Part shown: one piece after another, positions 18,584-28,237 of the stretch
Layout: each line of letters opens with the position of its first letter
How positions within the stretch are numbered: the stretch's first letter is position 1
Notes under the pieces: generated by a model
What the model was told of the DNA's origin: nothing
What the model saw: the letters and a program-made list of their open reading frames with translations, nothing else
Database searches by the model: none
Source of the DNA: Porticoccaceae bacterium
GTDB lineage: Bacteria; Pseudomonadota; Gammaproteobacteria; Pseudomonadales; Porticoccaceae
NCBI GenBank assembly: GCA_029246925.1
Contig: JAQWMF010000025.1
Location: 1-32,222 of the forward strand
Length of the DNA stretch: 32,222 nt
Direction of reading: 5' to 3'
Position numbers and translations under genes: made by a program

Positions 18584-19910
18584 GATTTTGGCCGCATACC
18601 CTTATGGTATTGCCATTAACACCTGAGGCTTGCGGACTTAAATAGAAAGCTACGACTTCTGCTACATCTTCTGGCAACCCGCCCTGACTGAGAGAACAGA
18701 GACGACGTCCAAATTGGCGAGTAGCAAATGGGATTGCCGCAGTCATCTTGGTTTCTATAAATCCTGGCGCCACTGCATTGATGGTTATTCCGCGCTTAGC
18801 GCAAATAGGCGCCATACTGTCTACCATGCCAATCACAGCTGATTTTGAATAGGCATAATTACTCTGCCCTAAATTACCTGCAATACCGCTAATTGAAGCA
18901 ACGCCTACAATTCTTCCCCCCTGATCTAACATTTGCGTAGCCAGCAAGGCGTGATTTATCCTTTGAATACTACCTATATTAATATCGACTAAAAGCTGCC
19001 ACTGTTGTTCAGTCATGCGGGACAACATCTTATCTCGAGTAATTCCCGCGTTATGCACTACAGCCTGTAACTTTTCCTCCTGCTGTGCACAGCAATCAAT
19101 CAGCCTCTGAGGTGCATCTTCAGCGGTAATATCTAATGCCAATGCTATGCCATCAAGTTCTGACATAGCTTTTTCAAGCTGTTCCTTCGACTGAGGTACA
19201 TCCACACCTATAACCATAGCGCCGTCTCGCGCCAACACCTGACTCATGGCCAAGCCAATACCCCTAGCGGCGCCTGTTACTACTACCGACTTGCCATTTA
19301 GTGGCTGCTGCCAATGATGCTCAGGTATAATATCAGTGACCGGCGTGGTCAATGTAATGACCTGCCCGTTGGTATAAGCACAGCCAGCAGATAGTAAAAA
19401 CCTTAGCGGTGCAGCCAACCCCTTGTGACCAAAGCCATTTAAATAAATTAAATTCGCCGTTGCTCCTTTGCGCCCTATTTCCTTAGCCACTGATTTCATA
19501 AAACCAACTAAGCCTCGTTGAGCTATGGCATGCTCCACATTATCGATATTACTAGGCTGCTGACCAATAATAACCACTCGCCCACATCGGGGTAATTTTG
19601 CTAAGTTGTTATGGAAAAATTGATAAAGTTCAGTTGTCTGATCTGTACTTCTAATGCCACTGGCATCAAAGACTAGATGGCAGGATTCTGCCTCTTCGCT
19701 GACGAAATTAACCTCTGTTGCTCCGAGAGATTGGTTAATTTGAGTACCATAAAGAGCGCCCGTGGTGGTTCCACACAACAGGTTTCCAGATAAATAATGG
19801 GGATTATTGCTATCTTCTCTGATTAACCTTGGCGGCTTGGGGAGACCGAGAACAGACACAATTGATCGGCCTAATTTGGAATTAGCAAATTCTAGATATT
19901 TATCACTCAT
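18570..19910 (-). CDS. High-molecular-weight FabG-type 3-oxoacyl reductase (FabG4-like)
   Basis: 446 residues: a classical ketoreductase domain (about 204-446) behind an extra N-terminal domain (about 1-200) with a degenerate Rossmann-like pattern. The active half has TGAARGIG (212-219) for the dinucleotide, NAG in VVHNAGITRD, and the catalytic S339, Y352 and K356 (YAYSK). The layout matches mycobacterial FabG4 (Rv0242c), an NADH-preferring 3-oxoacyl-CoA/ACP reductase with an inactive N-terminal domain. Start has a perfect AAGGAG. It is divergent from a FadI-type thiolase, the same arrangement as Rv0242c and fadA2 (Rv0243). Substrate here unknown; acyl-CoA is likelier than ACP from context. 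Confidence 0.85.
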   Translation of the reverse strand: MSDKYLEFANSKLGRSIVSVLGLPKPPRLIREDSNNPHYLSGNLLCGTTTGALYGTQINQSLGATEVNFVSEEAESCHLVFDASGIRSTDQTTELYQFFHNNLAKLPRCGRVVIIGQQPSNIDNVEHAIAQRGLVGFMKSVAKEIGRKGATANLIYLNGFGHKGLAAPLRFLLSAGCAYTNGQVITLTTPVTDIIPEHHWQQPLNGKSVVVTGAARGIGLAMSQVLARDGAMVIGVDVPQSKEQLEKAMSELDGIALALDITAEDAPQRLIDCCAQQEEKLQAVVHNAGITRDKMLSRMTEQQWQLLVDINIGSIQRINHALLATQMLDQGGRIVGVASISGIAGNLGQSNYAYSKSAVIGMVDSMAPICAKRGITINAVAPGFIETKMTAAIPFATRQFGRRLCSLSQGGLPEDVAEVVAFYLSPQASGVNGNTIRVCGQNLMGA

Positions 19911-20102
19911 TCAATTCTCCTTATGTTCCCAGTGAAGGCCTATTTATCATTAACCCTACTTTAACAAAGTTTACTTGAATAGAATTGACCCAAATGCCAT
20001 TTTAATTTTTGAAATTACCAATGAATTCGTTATTTAAATTATCTACTGTTAACCTATAGCTGTAAAAAATCCGTTCGTAGATTTAACGATGGGGATAAAC
20101 CT
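19911..20102. promoter_or_regulatory. Divergent control region between FabG4-like gene and fadI
   Basis: 192 AT-rich bases separate the two divergent starts, so both promoters must lie here unless transcription enters from outside. Plus strand has only weak candidates (TTGAAA at 20009-20014 with TATTTA 16 bp on). I found no convincing operator; no FadR-type TGGTCN3GACCA site is visible. Confidence 0.4.
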
Positions 20103-21383
20103 ATGGAAAGCACAGTCAAAGTAGCCATTATAGGCGGTAATAGAATACCTTTTGTTCGCAGCCATACGGCCTACAAAAATGCCTCTAATTTAGAAATGTT
20201 AACTGCCTCACTTAAAGGGTTAATTAAGCGATTTGATCTTGAGGGCGAGCGCCTAGGTGAAGTTGCTGCTGGTGCGGTAATGAAACACACCAAAGATTTT
20301 AATTTGGCACGCGAAGCCACTTTGAGCTCAACACTTTCACCGCGCACACCTGCCTATGATGTTCAGCAAGCCTGTGGAACAGGGCTAGAAGCTGCTATTT
20401 TAGTTGCCAATAAAATAGCATTAGGACAAATTGATTGCGCTATTGCTGGCGGCACAGATACTGCCAGCGATGTGCCTATTGGCATCAACGAATCATATAG
20501 ACAAATGTTGCTTGACCTTAATCGTGCAAAGACCATGGGTCAAAGGCTTAAAATCCTCACCCGCTTTAGACCCAGTTTTATTTTCCCAGAGATCCCTGCT
20601 AATGTTGAACCGCGAACAGGTCTCTCCATGGGGCAACATTGTGAAATAATGGCCAAATATTGGCAGATCAGCCGCGAAGATCAGGATCATTTAACTTTTA
20701 ATAGCCATCAAAATTTAATAGCTGCCTATGAACAGGGATTTTTTGATGACTTAATTTCACCTTTTAATGGCGTTACGCGCGACGGCATTATGCGCAATAC
20801 ACCTATGGAAAAATTAGCACAGCTAAGACCTGCCTTTGATCGCGAGTCAGGCACCCTAACCGCCGCCAACTCAACCACTCTGACCGATGGCGCAGCCTCT
20901 GTTCTGCTGGCAAGTGAAGAATGGGCTGATAAGCGCAACCTTCCTGTTCAAGCCTATCTAACTCACAGCGAAGTAGCCGCGGTTGATTTTCATTCGCAGA
21001 GTGAAAAAAGAGAAGGACTTTTAATGGCCCCTGCTTACGCTGTACCCAGACTGCTGGAGCGCGCTGGCTTGACCTTACAAGATTTCGATTTTTATGAAAT
21101 CCATGAGGCCTTTGCTGCACAAGTTTTATGCACATTAAAGGCTTGGGAGAGTGACGATTTTTGTAAAACAAAGCTTGGATTATCTCAAGTATTAGGTAGC
21201 ATAGATCGCAGTAAGCTCAACGTTAAGGGATCAAGTATTGCTACCGGTCATCCATTTGCTGCAACCGGTGCTAGAATTCTTGCCACGCTGGCGAAAATTC
21301 TTCATCAAAACGGTGGTGGCCGTGGCTTAATCTCTATCTGTGCCGCTGGCGGCCAGGGTGTTACCGCTATTGTTGAGGCTTAA
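20103..21383 (+). CDS. fadI: Acetyl-CoA C-acyltransferase (thiolase), FadI type
   Basis: 426 residues (E. coli FadI 436). Thiolases cleave 3-ketoacyl-CoA to acetyl-CoA and a shortened acyl-CoA, or run in reverse. The catalytic set is complete: nucleophile C91 in QQACGTGLEAA, H383 in GSSIATGHPFAATGAR, and C413 in CAAGGQG; HEAFAAQ is also present. It resembles FadI and mycobacterial FadA2 more than FadA. No fadJ/fadB multifunctional partner is adjacent; the divergent reductase could serve as the 3-hydroxyacyl dehydrogenase partner. GGGGA ribosome site. Gene symbol is by family and is less sure than the activity. Confidence 0.88.
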   Translation: MESTVKVAIIGGNRIPFVRSHTAYKNASNLEMLTASLKGLIKRFDLEGERLGEVAAGAVMKHTKDFNLAREATLSSTLSPRTPAYDVQQACGTGLEAAILVANKIALGQIDCAIAGGTDTASDVPIGINESYRQMLLDLNRAKTMGQRLKILTRFRPSFIFPEIPANVEPRTGLSMGQHCEIMAKYWQISREDQDHLTFNSHQNLIAAYEQGFFDDLISPFNGVTRDGIMRNTPMEKLAQLRPAFDRESGTLTAANSTTLTDGAASVLLASEEWADKRNLPVQAYLTHSEVAAVDFHSQSEKREGLLMAPAYAVPRLLERAGLTLQDFDFYEIHEAFAAQVLCTLKAWESDDFCKTKLGLSQVLGSIDRSKLNVKGSSIATGHPFAATGARILATLAKILHQNGGGRGLISICAAGGQGVTAIVEA

Positions 21384-21418
21384 GCACTTTTTAATTTAAT
21401 ATTTTCTAAGGAGCAATT

Positions 21419-21718
21419 GTGACACTACAAACCATTGTTGACGGCCTACAAAAAAAAGTCGGTGATGACTGCGGACTCGGCTCTGTAGTTAAGTTTGATT
21501 TTGGCGATCAGGGAAGTATTATTTTAGATGCTACCCAATTCCCTAATCTTGTGTCTACCGAAGGCGCTGATCCAGACTGTACCATGATTATAAATATCGA
21601 TGACTTTATGGCTATGGCCGATGGCTCCTTAGATGGCGCTTCTGCCTTTATGACAGGTCGACTTAAGGTTGAGGGTAATATGGGCATTGCTATGAAATTG
21701 GGTGCAATCTTAACCTAA
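21419..21718 (+). CDS. Stand-alone SCP2 sterol/lipid-carrier domain protein
   Basis: 99 residues, almost exactly one SCP2 domain: an N-terminal helix, a KFDFGDQGSIILD strand pair, then DCTMIINIDDFMAMADGSLDG and the end AFMTGRLKVEGNMGIAMKL, which is the most conserved part of the family. SCP2 domains bind acyl-CoA, fatty acids or sterols in a hydrophobic tunnel; no catalytic residues. The start is GTG (21419), fixed by AAGGAG seven bases earlier. It lies 35 bases after fadI with no terminator between, so it is co-transcribed and may hand acyl-CoA substrates to the thiolase/reductase pair. Confidence 0.88.
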   Translation: MTLQTIVDGLQKKVGDDCGLGSVVKFDFGDQGSIILDATQFPNLVSTEGADPDCTMIINIDDFMAMADGSLDGASAFMTGRLKVEGNMGIAMKLGAILT

Positions 21719-21824
21719 CAACCAACCTGCCCCTGTGCCTTTAAGTAAAAACCCTTCACTATGATTGCAAGGTATCGAATAATTTTTTATTCAAATAAGC
21801 TTTACACCTCCTGCTAGTAGAGAA

Positions 21825-21852
21825 TTGGCTAACATCTGGTATTTGGTATGAT
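21825..21852 (+). promoter_or_regulatory. Candidate extended -10 promoter of the metY leader
   Basis: TTGGCT (21825-21830), 16-bp spacer, TATGAT (21847-21852), with TGG directly before the -10 making an extended -10. Predicted start is near 21859, about 240 bases before the metY ATG. Confidence 0.45.
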
Positions 21853-21855
21853 TTC

Positions 21856-21904
21856 TGCGCTAAATCCAGACACAGATATAATGTACTGGTTGAGTTTCAG
21901 CGCA
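21856..21904 (+). ncRNA. Possible structured leader RNA upstream of metY
   Basis: TGCGCT (21856-21861) pairs with AGCGCA (21899-21904); inside, AAA pairs with TTT past a bulged C, and CCAG (21866-21869) with CTGG. The result is one long stem with bulges and a 16-base loop. Downstream, TACC-CG-CTG pairs with CAG-GGTA (21929-21950), with five T's shortly after. The predicted start (about 21859) would trim part of the outer helix, which weakens the case. Not a class I recognise. Confidence 0.3.
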
Positions 21905-21914
21905 TAGGGGATTG

Positions 21915-22007
21915 ATGTTAACAACAGCTACCCGCTGGTTTATCAGGGTAACTACTTTTTGCACTATTTTCGTAATAGTGAGAGGCTTTGATCTATATTC
22001 ATTATGA
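21915..22007 (+). CDS. Possible 30-codon small ORF in the metY leader
   Basis: ATG with a good ribosome site (AGGGGA, spacing 3-4) opens a 30-residue frame ending in TGA. The peptide begins MLTTATRW, has a hydrophobic middle (FCTIFVIV) and six Thr. Met occurs only as the start, so it does not look like a methionine attenuator peptide. It could be a small membrane peptide, a leader peptide or chance. No homologue is known to me. Confidence 0.2.
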   Translation: MLTTATRWFIRVTTFCTIFVIVRGFDLYSL

Positions 22008-22099
22008 TAAAGCATAATTCCTCTCCTAGATTGATATACACTCGATCTTATAAGAGACTATGTACCCATTATTAAACAATAAATAGATAGGATTAAATA

Positions 22100-23368
22100 A
22101 TGAAAATTGAAACTCAGGCAATTCATGCTGGATTTAATGATGATCCGACAACTCGAGCGGTAGCCGCACCTATTTACCAAACGACTTCATTTAGTTTTCG
22201 TGACACTCAACATGGTGCCGATCTGTTTAACCTTGCTGAAGTGGGCAATATCTATTCCAGAATAATGAACCCTACCTGCGATATCCTTGAGCAGCGCATT
22301 GCTGCGATGGAGGGTGGCGCTGCCGCGCTATGTGTTGCCTCTGGTATGGCGGCAATTACTGCTTCTATGCAAACATTATGTGCTGCTGGTGATAACTTCG
22401 TCAGCGTGAGTCAACTATACGGCGGTACTTACAACCTATTTGCTCACACATTCCCCCAGCAAGGCATTGAAGTGCGTATGGCATCCGGTGATGATATTCC
22501 AGCTCTTGAAGCCTTAATTGATGAAAATACTAAAGCTATTTTCTGTGAATCTATTGGCAACCCAGCAGGCAATATTATTGATTTAGCCGCGGTTTCTGAC
22601 ATGGCACATAGGTATCAAATCCCTGTAGTGGTCGATAACACGGTGGCAACACCTTACCTATGCCGACCTTTTGAACATGGCGCAGATATCGTTATTCACT
22701 CCCTGACCAAATATATTGGCGGTCACGGCACTAGTATTGGCGGCATTATCGTTGATTCTGGGAAATTCCCATTTAAAGATAATCCACGATTTTCTCAATT
22801 TAATACGCCTGACCCCTCCTACCATGGTGTGGTCTATGCCGAAGCATTGGAGGCACCATTTATTGGTCGTGCGCGTGTTGTGCCATTGAGAAATATGGGT
22901 GCTGCCCTGTCGCCATTTAATGCTTTTTTAATTCTTCAGGGGGTTGAAACGCTAGCCCTTAGAATGGATCGCCATGTTGAAAATGCTATGGCAGTGGCTA
23001 ATCACTTGAAAAATAACGCTCAAATCTCTTGGGTTAACTACGCTGGTTTAGAATCTAACAAATATCACGATTTGGCTAAACGTATGGCATCAGGCAAGCC
23101 GTCTTCAATTATCAGTTTCGGCATCAAGGGTGGCGAAAAATCTGGTGCTAAATTTATTGATGCATTGCAAATGATTAAACGACTTGTAAATATTGGTGAT
23201 GCTAAGTCTCTAGCCTGTCATCCTGCCAGTACAACTCACCGTCAATTGAATGAAGATGAGTTGAAAACGGCGGGTGTCAGTGCTGATCTTGTTCGTATTT
23301 CAGTGGGTATCGAAAATATTGCCGACATTATTGCAGATATTGATCAGGCTCTTGACGCTACGAAATAA
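22100..23368 (+). CDS. metY: O-acetylhomoserine aminocarboxypropyltransferase (sulfhydrylase)
   Basis: 422 residues, Cys/Met-metabolism PLP enzyme of the long MetY/Met17 type. It makes homocysteine from O-acetylhomoserine and sulfide (direct sulfhydrylation), bypassing cystathionine. The N-terminus ETQAIHAGFNDDPTTRAV followed by PIYQTTSFSF is typical. The PLP lysine is K204 in HSLTKYIGGHG, D179 (VVDNTVATPYL) contacts the cofactor, and Y52/R54 (NIYSRIMNPT) bind phosphate. CHPASTTHRQL near the C-terminus is the substrate region. The length and motifs exclude the shorter MetB/MetC/MetZ. AGGA ribosome site. It is alone on its transcript, convergent with sucD. Confidence 0.95.
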   Translation: MKIETQAIHAGFNDDPTTRAVAAPIYQTTSFSFRDTQHGADLFNLAEVGNIYSRIMNPTCDILEQRIAAMEGGAAALCVASGMAAITASMQTLCAAGDNFVSVSQLYGGTYNLFAHTFPQQGIEVRMASGDDIPALEALIDENTKAIFCESIGNPAGNIIDLAAVSDMAHRYQIPVVVDNTVATPYLCRPFEHGADIVIHSLTKYIGGHGTSIGGIIVDSGKFPFKDNPRFSQFNTPDPSYHGVVYAEALEAPFIGRARVVPLRNMGAALSPFNAFLILQGVETLALRMDRHVENAMAVANHLKNNAQISWVNYAGLESNKYHDLAKRMASGKPSSIISFGIKGGEKSGAKFIDALQMIKRLVNIGDAKSLACHPASTTHRQLNEDELKTAGVSADLVRISVGIENIADIIADIDQALDATK

Positions 23369-23385
23369 ATATTTTGTTGTCATAC

Positions 23386-23415
23386 AAAAAAAGCGACCCT
23401 AGGGCCGCTTTTTTT
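23386..23415. terminator. Bidirectional terminator between metY and sucD
   Basis: Seven A's plus GCG pair with CGC plus seven T's, closing on a CCCTAGGG centre across one A/C mismatch. Both strands present a GC core followed by a T-run, so it can end metY on the plus strand and the suc operon on the minus strand. Confidence 0.85.
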
Positions 23416-23432
23416 ATGTTTGCTTGGCGTGA

Positions 23433-24305
23433 TTACCAACCAGTTAGGTCTTTGAGTGCTTCGCCAATATCGGCCAAGCTACGCACAGTTTTAACGCCAG
23501 CATCTTGCAGTGCAGCAAATTTTTCATCCGCAGTACCCTTTCCACCGGAAATAATAGCGCCAGCATGCCCCATACGCTTACCCGGAGGTGCTGTGACACC
23601 CGCAATATAAGATACAACCGGTTTACTGACATTGGCTTTGATATAAGCCGCCGCTTCTTCTTCAGCGGTACCACCAATCTCACCAATCATAACAATGGCT
23701 TCGGTGGCTGGATCTTTTTCAAACATTTCGAGAATATCGATAAAGTTTGAACCGGGAATTGGATCGCCACCTATGCCTACACAGGTAGACTGGCCAAAGC
23801 CGTAGTCTGTGGTCTGCTTAACTGCTTCATAGGTTAGAGTACCTGAACGCGAAACAATACCCACTTTACCCGGCAAATGAATATGACCCGGCATAATACC
23901 GATCTTACATTCACCTGGGGTAATAACACCTGGACAGTTGGGTCCAATTAGACGCACGCCCAACTCATCGCATTTAACCTTACACTCCAACATGTCGAGT
24001 GTTGGAATGCCCTCGGTAATGCACACAATCAACTCAATACCGGCGTTTGCAGCCTCTAGGATTGAGTCTTTACAGAATGGTGCTGGTACATAGATAACAG
24101 ATGCCTCTGCACCCGTTTGTGCAACGGCCTCGGCAACGGTGTTAAACACTGGAAGTCCAAGGTGAACCGTACCGCCTTTACCGGGCGTTACTCCACCAAC
24201 CATTTTTGTACCATAATCGATGGCTTGCTCTGAATGGAAAGTACCCTGACCACCGGTAAAGCCCTGACAGATAACCTTAGTGTCGCTATTGATTAAGATG
24301 GACAT
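23433..24305 (-). CDS. sucD: Succinyl-CoA synthetase alpha subunit (ADP/GDP-forming)
   Basis: 290 residues (E. coli 289). With SucC it converts succinyl-CoA to succinate with substrate-level phosphorylation of ADP or GDP. The CoA-binding Rossmann domain starts with [17 protein letters not shown]; the phosphorylated histidine is H247 in [21 protein letters not shown]. Its ATG overlaps the sucC stop by one base (TAATG), so the two subunits are translationally coupled, which suits a fixed stoichiometry. Last gene of the sucA-sucB-lpd-sucC-sucD operon. Confidence 0.98.
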   Translation of the reverse strand: MSILINSDTKVICQGFTGGQGTFHSEQAIDYGTKMVGGVTPGKGGTVHLGLPVFNTVAEAVAQTGAEASVIYVPAPFCKDSILEAANAGIELIVCITEGIPTLDMLECKVKCDELGVRLIGPNCPGVITPGECKIGIMPGHIHLPGKVGIVSRSGTLTYEAVKQTTDYGFGQSTCVGIGGDPIPGSNFIDILEMFEKDPATEAIVMIGEIGGTAEEEAAAYIKANVSKPVVSYIAGVTAPPGKRMGHAGAIISGGKGTADEKFAALQDAGVKTVRSLADIGEALKDLTGW

Positions 24306-25471
24306 TAGTTCGCCTCCACTGCAGCTACTGCTTGTTTTGCCGCATCGGTCAAACTGGTGGCAGCAATTATTGAAAGACCTGATTCGGCAAGTTTTTTGGC
24401 ACCTAGCTCGGCATTATTACCTTCGAGGCGCACCACCACAGGCACAGTCACGCCCACTTCTTCTACGGCTCCTATCACACCATCGGCAATTAGATCACAG
24501 CGCACAATACCGCCAAAGATATTGATCAGTACGGCCTTAACATTGTTATCGGAAAGAATAATTTTAAACGCCTCTACCACGCGCTCTTTGGTTGCACCAC
24601 CACCCACATCGAGGAAGTTAGCCGGTGAACCGCCATGTAGCTGAACGATATCCATAGTACCCATGGCGAGACCAGCGCCGTTAACCATGCAGCCAATACT
24701 GCCATCTAGAGCAACATAGTTAAGATCCCAAGCCGCAGCATGAGCTTCTCTTGCATCTTCTTGGGATGGATCGTGCATTTCTTTGAGCGCAGGCTGGCGA
24801 TACATAGCATTGCTATCAATAACAAGTTTCGCATCTAAACAATGCAAGTTACCTTCATCGGTAATAACCAATGGATTAATCTCTAAAAGCGCTAAATCCC
24901 GCTCTTCAAATAACTTGGCTAGACCTAAAAAGATCTGTACAAATTGCTTAACTTGCACACCTTCAAGACCTAATTTAAAGGCCAAATCACGACCCTGATA
25001 AGGCTGAGCACCGGTCATTGGGTCAACAATCGCCTTAAGAATTTTCTCTGGAGTTTCTTCGGCGACTTTTTCAATTTCTACGCCACCTTCCGTCGAGGCC
25101 ATAAACACGATACGTCGCGTTGAACGATCGACAACTGCACCCAAATAAAGCTCTTGATCAATATCAGTACAGGTTTCAACTAGAATGCGACTGACTGGCT
25201 GACCATTGGCATCAGTTTGGTAGGTGACTAAATTTTTGCCCAACCACTGACGTGCAAAATCTTCAATCTCGGATTTAGAACTGACCAACTTAACACCGCC
25301 AGCCTTACCGCGACCACCAGCGTGTACCTGAGCCTTAACCACCCAGCGATCTCCGCCAATAACATCGGCAGCGGCAACGGCTTCCTGTACTGTTTCGGCG
25401 GCAATGCCCTTGGATACTGGCAAGCCATATTCAGCAAAAAGCTGTTTACCCTGATATTCATGCAGGTTCAT
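24305..25471 (-). CDS. sucC: Succinyl-CoA synthetase beta subunit
   Basis: 388 residues, the same as E. coli. ATP-grasp N-terminal domain (about 1-240) beginning [19 protein letters not shown], with [19 protein letters not shown] as the nucleotide loop and [11 protein letters not shown] as metal-binding region; the C-terminal CoA-ligase domain holds [10 protein letters not shown] and [13 protein letters not shown], the latter shared with the power helix region. It is one base overlapped with sucD and separated from lpd by a 77-base gap that holds a hairpin. Confidence 0.98.
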   Translation of the reverse strand: MNLHEYQGKQLFAEYGLPVSKGIAAETVQEAVAAADVIGGDRWVVKAQVHAGGRGKAGGVKLVSSKSEIEDFARQWLGKNLVTYQTDANGQPVSRILVETCTDIDQELYLGAVVDRSTRRIVFMASTEGGVEIEKVAEETPEKILKAIVDPMTGAQPYQGRDLAFKLGLEGVQVKQFVQIFLGLAKLFEERDLALLEINPLVITDEGNLHCLDAKLVIDSNAMYRQPALKEMHDPSQEDAREAHAAAWDLNYVALDGSIGCMVNGAGLAMGTMDIVQLHGGSPANFLDVGGGATKERVVEAFKIILSDNNVKAVLINIFGGIVRCDLIADGVIGAVEEVGVTVPVVVRLEGNNAELGAKKLAESGLSIIAATSLTDAAKQAVAAVEAN

Positions 25472-25499
25472 AGTTTATTCCCATAACTTCATTAGTAGA

Positions 25500-25530
25500 T
25501 TTGCGCCTTGATAAGTTTTCAGGGCGCAAA
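25500..25530 (-). repeat. Intercistronic hairpin between lpd and sucC
   Basis: An 8-bp perfect stem (TTTGCGCC/GGCGCAAA), a one-base mismatch, then TGA/TCA and a 7-base loop. No T-run follows on the minus strand, so it is not a good terminator. It is more likely an mRNA stabiliser or partial attenuator that sets lpd against sucCD. Confidence 0.55.
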
Positions 25531-25548
25531 ATTGTGAATTTGTAAAAT

Positions 25549-26988
<1,440 letters not shown>

Positions 26989-27016
26989 CTAATGACCTAT
27001 TTGAGATAACGTAAAA

Positions 27017-28219
27017 TTAAATTTCTAACAAGATTTTTGCTGGATCTTCGATTAATTGCTTAATCGTTACCAAAAATTGCACCGCATCCTTGCCATCAAT
27101 TAGTCGGTGATCATAGGAGAGCGCTAAATTCATTATCGGACGAATAACTACTTCTCCATCAATCGCTACTGGGCGTTGTTGGATACTGTGCATGCCCAAT
27201 ATCGCTGTTTGAGGAGGGTTGATAATCGGGGTTGATAGCAACGATCCGTAGACCCCACCATTGGTGATAGTAAAGGTACCACCGGTCATTTCCTCAATTG
27301 TCAATTTTCCATCGCGCGCCTTACCCGCATAATTGCCTATGGAGTTTTCAATAGTGGCAAGACTCATATTTTCCGCATTGCGCAACACAGGTACTACTAA
27401 GCCGCGCTCGGTGGATACGGCCACACCTATATCTTGGTAGCCATGATAGACAACATCAGTGCCATCAATCGAGGCATTGACTAGCGGGAAGCGCTTTAAT
27501 GATTCCACTGCAGCCTTCACAAAAAAGCCCATAAATCCGAGGCGTGTTCCATTGTGAGTTTTTACAAACTCATCCTGATAGCTTTTGCGAAGCCCCATTA
27601 CCGCAGACATATCCACTTCGTTAAAGGTGGTTAGTGATGCAGTTGTTTGAGTTACCTCAAGAAGACGTTCAGCAATTCGACTACGCATACGGGTCATTGG
27701 CACTCGGCGTTCAACGCGCTCACCTGCACCGATAACTTCTTCAGCACTAGTGGACGGCGAAGTAGTGGGTGCAGCTGGTGCAATCGATGATGAGAAGTTA
27801 ACCACGTCTTCCTTAGTGATGCGCCCGCCCTTACCTGAACCTTTCACTTGAGCCAGATCAATACCGCGCTCTTCAGCAAGTTTTTTTGCTGCAGGATTTA
27901 CTAAGGCCTCTGACTGATCGGAGGAAACCTGTACTTTTGGCTCTTCAGAAACAGATGCCGCAGGTGCCGATGCTTCAACAGCACCCTCTTCGATGCGGGC
28001 TATCACTTCATTGCTAAGTACTATATCGCCTTCATTTTTAAGCACCTCTGTTAGGGTACCGCTAGCGGAAGCAACCACTTCGAGAACCACTTTATCGGTC
28101 TCAATATCAACCACAAGCTCATCGCGAGCAACGGTATCACCAGCATTTTTATGCCAGGTAGCAACAGTACCTTCTTGGACTGATTCTGGATAAGTTGGTG
28201 CCTTAATTTCAATGGCCAT
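27017..28219 (-). CDS. sucB: Dihydrolipoyllysine succinyltransferase (E2 of 2-oxoglutarate dehydrogenase)
   Basis: 400 residues (E. coli 405). One lipoyl domain (about 1-76) with the lipoylated K43 in [12 protein letters not shown]; an Ala/Pro-rich linker; a peripheral E1/E3-binding domain (about 107-143, [19 protein letters not shown]); a second linker; and the catalytic core (about 165-400) with H371 and D375 in [13 protein letters not shown]. The single lipoyl domain and the operon support SucB rather than AceF. 18 bases after sucA. Confidence 0.98.
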   Translation of the reverse strand: MAIEIKAPTYPESVQEGTVATWHKNAGDTVARDELVVDIETDKVVLEVVASASGTLTEVLKNEGDIVLSNEVIARIEEGAVEASAPAASVSEEPKVQVSSDQSEALVNPAAKKLAEERGIDLAQVKGSGKGGRITKEDVVNFSSSIAPAAPTTSPSTSAEEVIGAGERVERRVPMTRMRSRIAERLLEVTQTTASLTTFNEVDMSAVMGLRKSYQDEFVKTHNGTRLGFMGFFVKAAVESLKRFPLVNASIDGTDVVYHGYQDIGVAVSTERGLVVPVLRNAENMSLATIENSIGNYAGKARDGKLTIEEMTGGTFTITNGGVYGSLLSTPIINPPQTAILGMHSIQQRPVAIDGEVVIRPIMNLALSYDHRLIDGKDAVQFLVTIKQLIEDPAKILLEI

Positions 28220-28237
28220 TCATCTATTCCTAATGTT

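Larger units (their letters stand above)
21719..22099 (+). other. 381-base gene-poor region before metY
   Basis: Contains, in order: an AT-only 6-bp hairpin with TTTT loop (21777-21792), perhaps a weak end for the SCP2 transcript; a promoter-like sequence (21825-21852); a foldable stem (21856-21904); a 30-codon frame (21915-22007) that overlaps two further hairpins (21929-21950 and 21962-21980); then about 90 AT-rich bases to metY. I do not recognise any SAM riboswitch class or a MetJ box. Confidence 0.6.

Noticed and set aside
20803-21171. 122-codon frame antisense to fadI
   Set aside because: Opposite the conserved thiolase core, with no ribosome site.
21763-21815. SAM-II-like ATTGCAAG and AAGCTT motifs upstream of metY
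   Set aside because: The surrounding bases do not form the SAM-II pseudoknot; only the short words match.
21877-21882. Perfect TATAAT in the metY upstream region
   Set aside because: No -35 at 15-19 bp and no TG extension; the extended -10 at 21847 is a better candidate.
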